From Pseudomonas sp. (GTDB lineage Bacteria > Pseudomonadota > Gammaproteobacteria > Pseudomonadales > Pseudomonadaceae): a stretch of DNA of 5,919 bases. Positions 5,867-5,919 of the stretch are shown here, piece after piece. Below the pieces are notes generated by a model. That model saw only the letters and a list, made by a program, of their open reading frames with translations. It was not told the origin of the DNA and searched no databases. The position numbers were made by a program, and so were the translations under genes. Positions within the stretch are counted from its first letter, which is position 1; the number at the start of each line of letters is the position of its first letter. The DNA is taken from contig DPSI01000126.1 in assembly GCA_003527165.1 (NCBI GenBank), forward strand, positions 1-5,919. The letters run 5' to 3'.

Positions 5867-5919
5867 AACGGGGGCTCACCTCGCACGGCCGCAGTTCAAG
5901 TTCAGCCATCAGGACGCGC

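Noticed and set aside
5868..5919. A possible end of a minus-strand gene entering from the right edge.
   Set aside because: More than one minus-strand frame is open over this short stretch, and one runs straight through the REP palindrome. Too little sequence to support a gene.

Overview
The window looks like chromosomal DNA of a Pseudomonas-type gammaproteobacterium (Pseudomonas or Stutzerimonas). It is GC-rich with strongly GC-biased third codon positions. It has a short GCGAAT/ATTCGC extragenic palindrome like those common in pseudomonads. Its backbone order, ilvD then an NCS2 permease then a small metallophosphoesterase, matches what I recall of PA0353-PA0352-PA0351 in P. aeruginosa. That assignment is inference from memory, not a search.

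Layout, left to right. (1) The last ~127 codons of ilvD (dihydroxy-acid dehydratase), followed by a rho-independent terminator. (2) A ~255-bp AT-richer promoter region with a perfect palindrome TTGTATACAA, a degenerate second copy and a -10-like hexamer. (3) A 512-aa NCS2 permease of the PbuX/UacT (urate/xanthine) branch, ending in a strong terminator. (4) A ~380-bp spacer that may hold a frameshifted gene remnant on the minus strand and ends in the xanP promoter region. (5) A second NCS2 permease of the XanP branch, 463 aa from the ATG at 2660, where a clear Shine-Dalgarno sequence lies. (6) A minus-strand FAD-dependent oxidoreductase of the L-2-hydroxyglutarate dehydrogenase-like family, whose 3' end overlaps the xanP 3' end by 33 bp, tail to tail. 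(7) Divergent from it, a 151-aa YfcE/MJ0936-type metallophosphoesterase. (8) A 188-bp gene-free right end with a REP-like palindrome.

The functional core is purine-base uptake: two inner-membrane proton-coupled permeases from different NCS2 branches, probably covering urate/xanthine and xanthine/related purines. Each has its own promoter region rather than sharing an operon. No purine catabolic enzyme (xanthine dehydrogenase, uricase, allantoinase) and no regulator gene is in the window. The oxidoreductase and phosphoesterase are not obviously linked to purine metabolism.

I found no RNA gene, CRISPR array, intact mobile element, prophage or defence system, and nothing I would call a new biological system. 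The points most worth a second look are the operator pair upstream of the first permease, the frameshifted remnant, and the convergent overlap with nested hairpins between xanP and the oxidoreductase.
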